From an uncultured Muribaculaceae bacterium (GTDB lineage: Bacteria; Bacteroidota; Bacteroidia; Bacteroidales; Muribaculaceae), in NCBI GenBank assembly GCA_947177435.1, contig CAMWUM010000017.1:1-14706 (forward strand): a DNA stretch of 14,706 nt, written 5' to 3'. This document shows, piece by piece, positions 13,964 through 14,706 of this stretch (position 1 is its first letter; every line of letters begins with the position of its first letter). The notes beneath the pieces are model-generated. The model had not been told where the DNA came from. It made no database searches and was given only the letters and a program-made list of their open reading frames with translations. Position numbers and translations under genes: made by a program.

Positions 13964-14542
13964 ATGCGTTTGCTTTTAGCCTCCAATTCCCCCCGCCGCC
14001 GTGAACTGTTGCGGCTCATCGCTCCCGACTTTGCCATAGCCTCGATGCACGACATCGACGAGACATACCCGCCGACGCTCCCTACGGCCGAGGTGCCGCT
14101 GTTTCTGTCGCAGTTAAAAGCCAAGGCCTACTCCGCCGACCTCGTGCCCGGCGAGGTGATAATAACGGCGGATACTGTCGTAATCAACGATGGGAAAATC
14201 CTCGGCAAGCCTCACACCGACGAGGAAGCCGTGAATATGCTGATGTCACTCATGGGGCATACCCATACCGTAGTGACCGGCGTCACGCTGACGTCGACGG
14301 AAAAGACTGACAGTTTTGCCGAGAGCACTGAGGTGACTTTCGATACTATCAGCAAGAACGAAATCGAATGGTACGTGCAAAACTACCGCCCCCTCGACAA
14401 GGCAGGCGCATATGGCATACAGGAGTGGATAGGCTGCGTGGCCATATCCTCAATCAAGGGATGCTTCTACAATGTGATGGGGCTCCCGCTGCACACGCTT
14501 TACGAGCATCTGCGCCGGTTCGGGAAATTTACTGAGGAATAG
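13964..14542 (+). CDS. maf: Maf family nucleoside triphosphate pyrophosphatase
   Basis: Maf proteins hydrolyse nucleoside triphosphates (dTTP/UTP and modified forms in the YhdE subfamily) to monophosphates and pyrophosphate, a house-cleaning role historically linked to septum formation. The 192-residue protein has the full signature: ASNSPRRRELL at 6-16, the acidic DIDE at 30-33, LKAKAY at 51-56, ADTVV at 69-73 with Asp70, ILGKP at 79-83, and DKAGAYGIQE at 145-154. The KAGAYGIQ form points to the dTTP/UTP-type subfamily. It begins 23 bases after kdsC, so it is probably the last gene of the operon. Its 3' end overlaps a convergent gene by 14 bases, leaving no room for a terminator between them. 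Confidence 0.94.
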   Translation: MRLLLASNSPRRRELLRLIAPDFAIASMHDIDETYPPTLPTAEVPLFLSQLKAKAYSADLVPGEVIITADTVVINDGKILGKPHTDEEAVNMLMSLMGHTHTVVTGVTLTSTEKTDSFAESTEVTFDTISKNEIEWYVQNYRPLDKAGAYGIQEWIGCVAISSIKGCFYNVMGLPLHTLYEHLRRFGKFTEE

Positions 14543-14706
14543 ACTCGAGAGCTTGGGCCAATTGGTCGGGGCAGGATGTGGATTTGGAACCGCATCGTAT
14601 GCCGCGCAGCCGCTGAGCTACGTCGGCCGGCTTCATGCCGTTCGCCATGGCTGCGATGCCCTGGAGGTTGCCGCTGCATCCGGAGACAACGTGAAGGTCC
14701 TGAATG
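14529..14706 (-). CDS. TSCPD domain protein, TIGR03905 type (partial, C-terminal part)
   Basis: The minus strand gives 58 visible codons ending with TAA at 14531-14529; the N-terminus lies beyond the right edge. The peptide contains LHVVSGCSGNLQGIAAMANG, then GIRCGSKSTSCPDQLAQAL. The TSCPD signature and the GC.GNLQGI motif with conserved cysteines are those of the small TIGR03905 family (about 80 residues), which is related to a domain of class II ribonucleotide reductases. The cysteines suggest metal or redox chemistry, but no function is established to my knowledge. It is convergent with maf and overlaps it by 14 bases. Confidence 0.85.
   Translation of the reverse strand, partial: IQDLHVVSGCSGNLQGIAAMANGMKPADVAQRLRGIRCGSKSTSCPDQLAQALESIPQ

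Overview
The window looks like a chromosomal segment of a gut-type Bacteroidales, most likely Muribaculaceae or a close relative. This rests on a SprA-family type 9 secretion translocon protein, a CCDC81-like HU plus SPOR protein, a KdsC-Maf gene pair of Bacteroidales type, a TAnnTTTG/TTTG promoter with no Shine-Dalgarno sequence, and GC content that looks to be in the fifties by eye. The family-level guess is an inference.

Left part (1-3203, minus strand): an efflux operon read right to left. It holds a TolC-type outer membrane protein, an HlyD/MacA-type periplasmic adaptor and the start of a MacB/FtsX-type ABC permease that runs off the window. The genes overlap by 16 and 4 bases, so they are probably translationally coupled.

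Intergenic region (3204-3636): it lies between the divergent tolC-like and sprA genes and is unusually rich in signals. It has a sigma-54-like -24/-12 element just upstream of the tolC-like start. A perfect 18-bp direct repeat with 22-bp period sits where an enhancer-binding regulator would bind. There is an alternative housekeeping-type promoter and a 128-bp element with 27-bp perfect terminal inverted repeats.

Centre (3637-11073, plus strand): one sprA gene of 2,478 codons before its terminal stop, with a single in-frame amber (TAG) at codon 1891. The frame is unchanged and the coding sequence continues intact for 587 codons to a normal barrel-like C-terminus. This is the most notable observation in the window: a recent nonsense mutation, a sequencing or assembly error, or, less likely, readthrough.

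Right part (11134-14542, plus strand): a tight operon behind a near-perfect Bacteroidetes promoter. It encodes a CCDC81-HU/SPOR membrane protein, a nitroreductase, a Rossmann/DUF2520 protein, KdsC (Kdo-8-phosphate phosphatase for LPS core) and Maf (nucleotide pyrophosphatase). The genes overlap or are separated by no more than about 25 bases. The themes are envelope biogenesis and housekeeping. At the right edge a convergent minus-strand gene of the TSCPD/TIGR03905 type overlaps the 3' end of maf by 14 bases. I see no tRNA, rRNA, CRISPR array or transposase gene.
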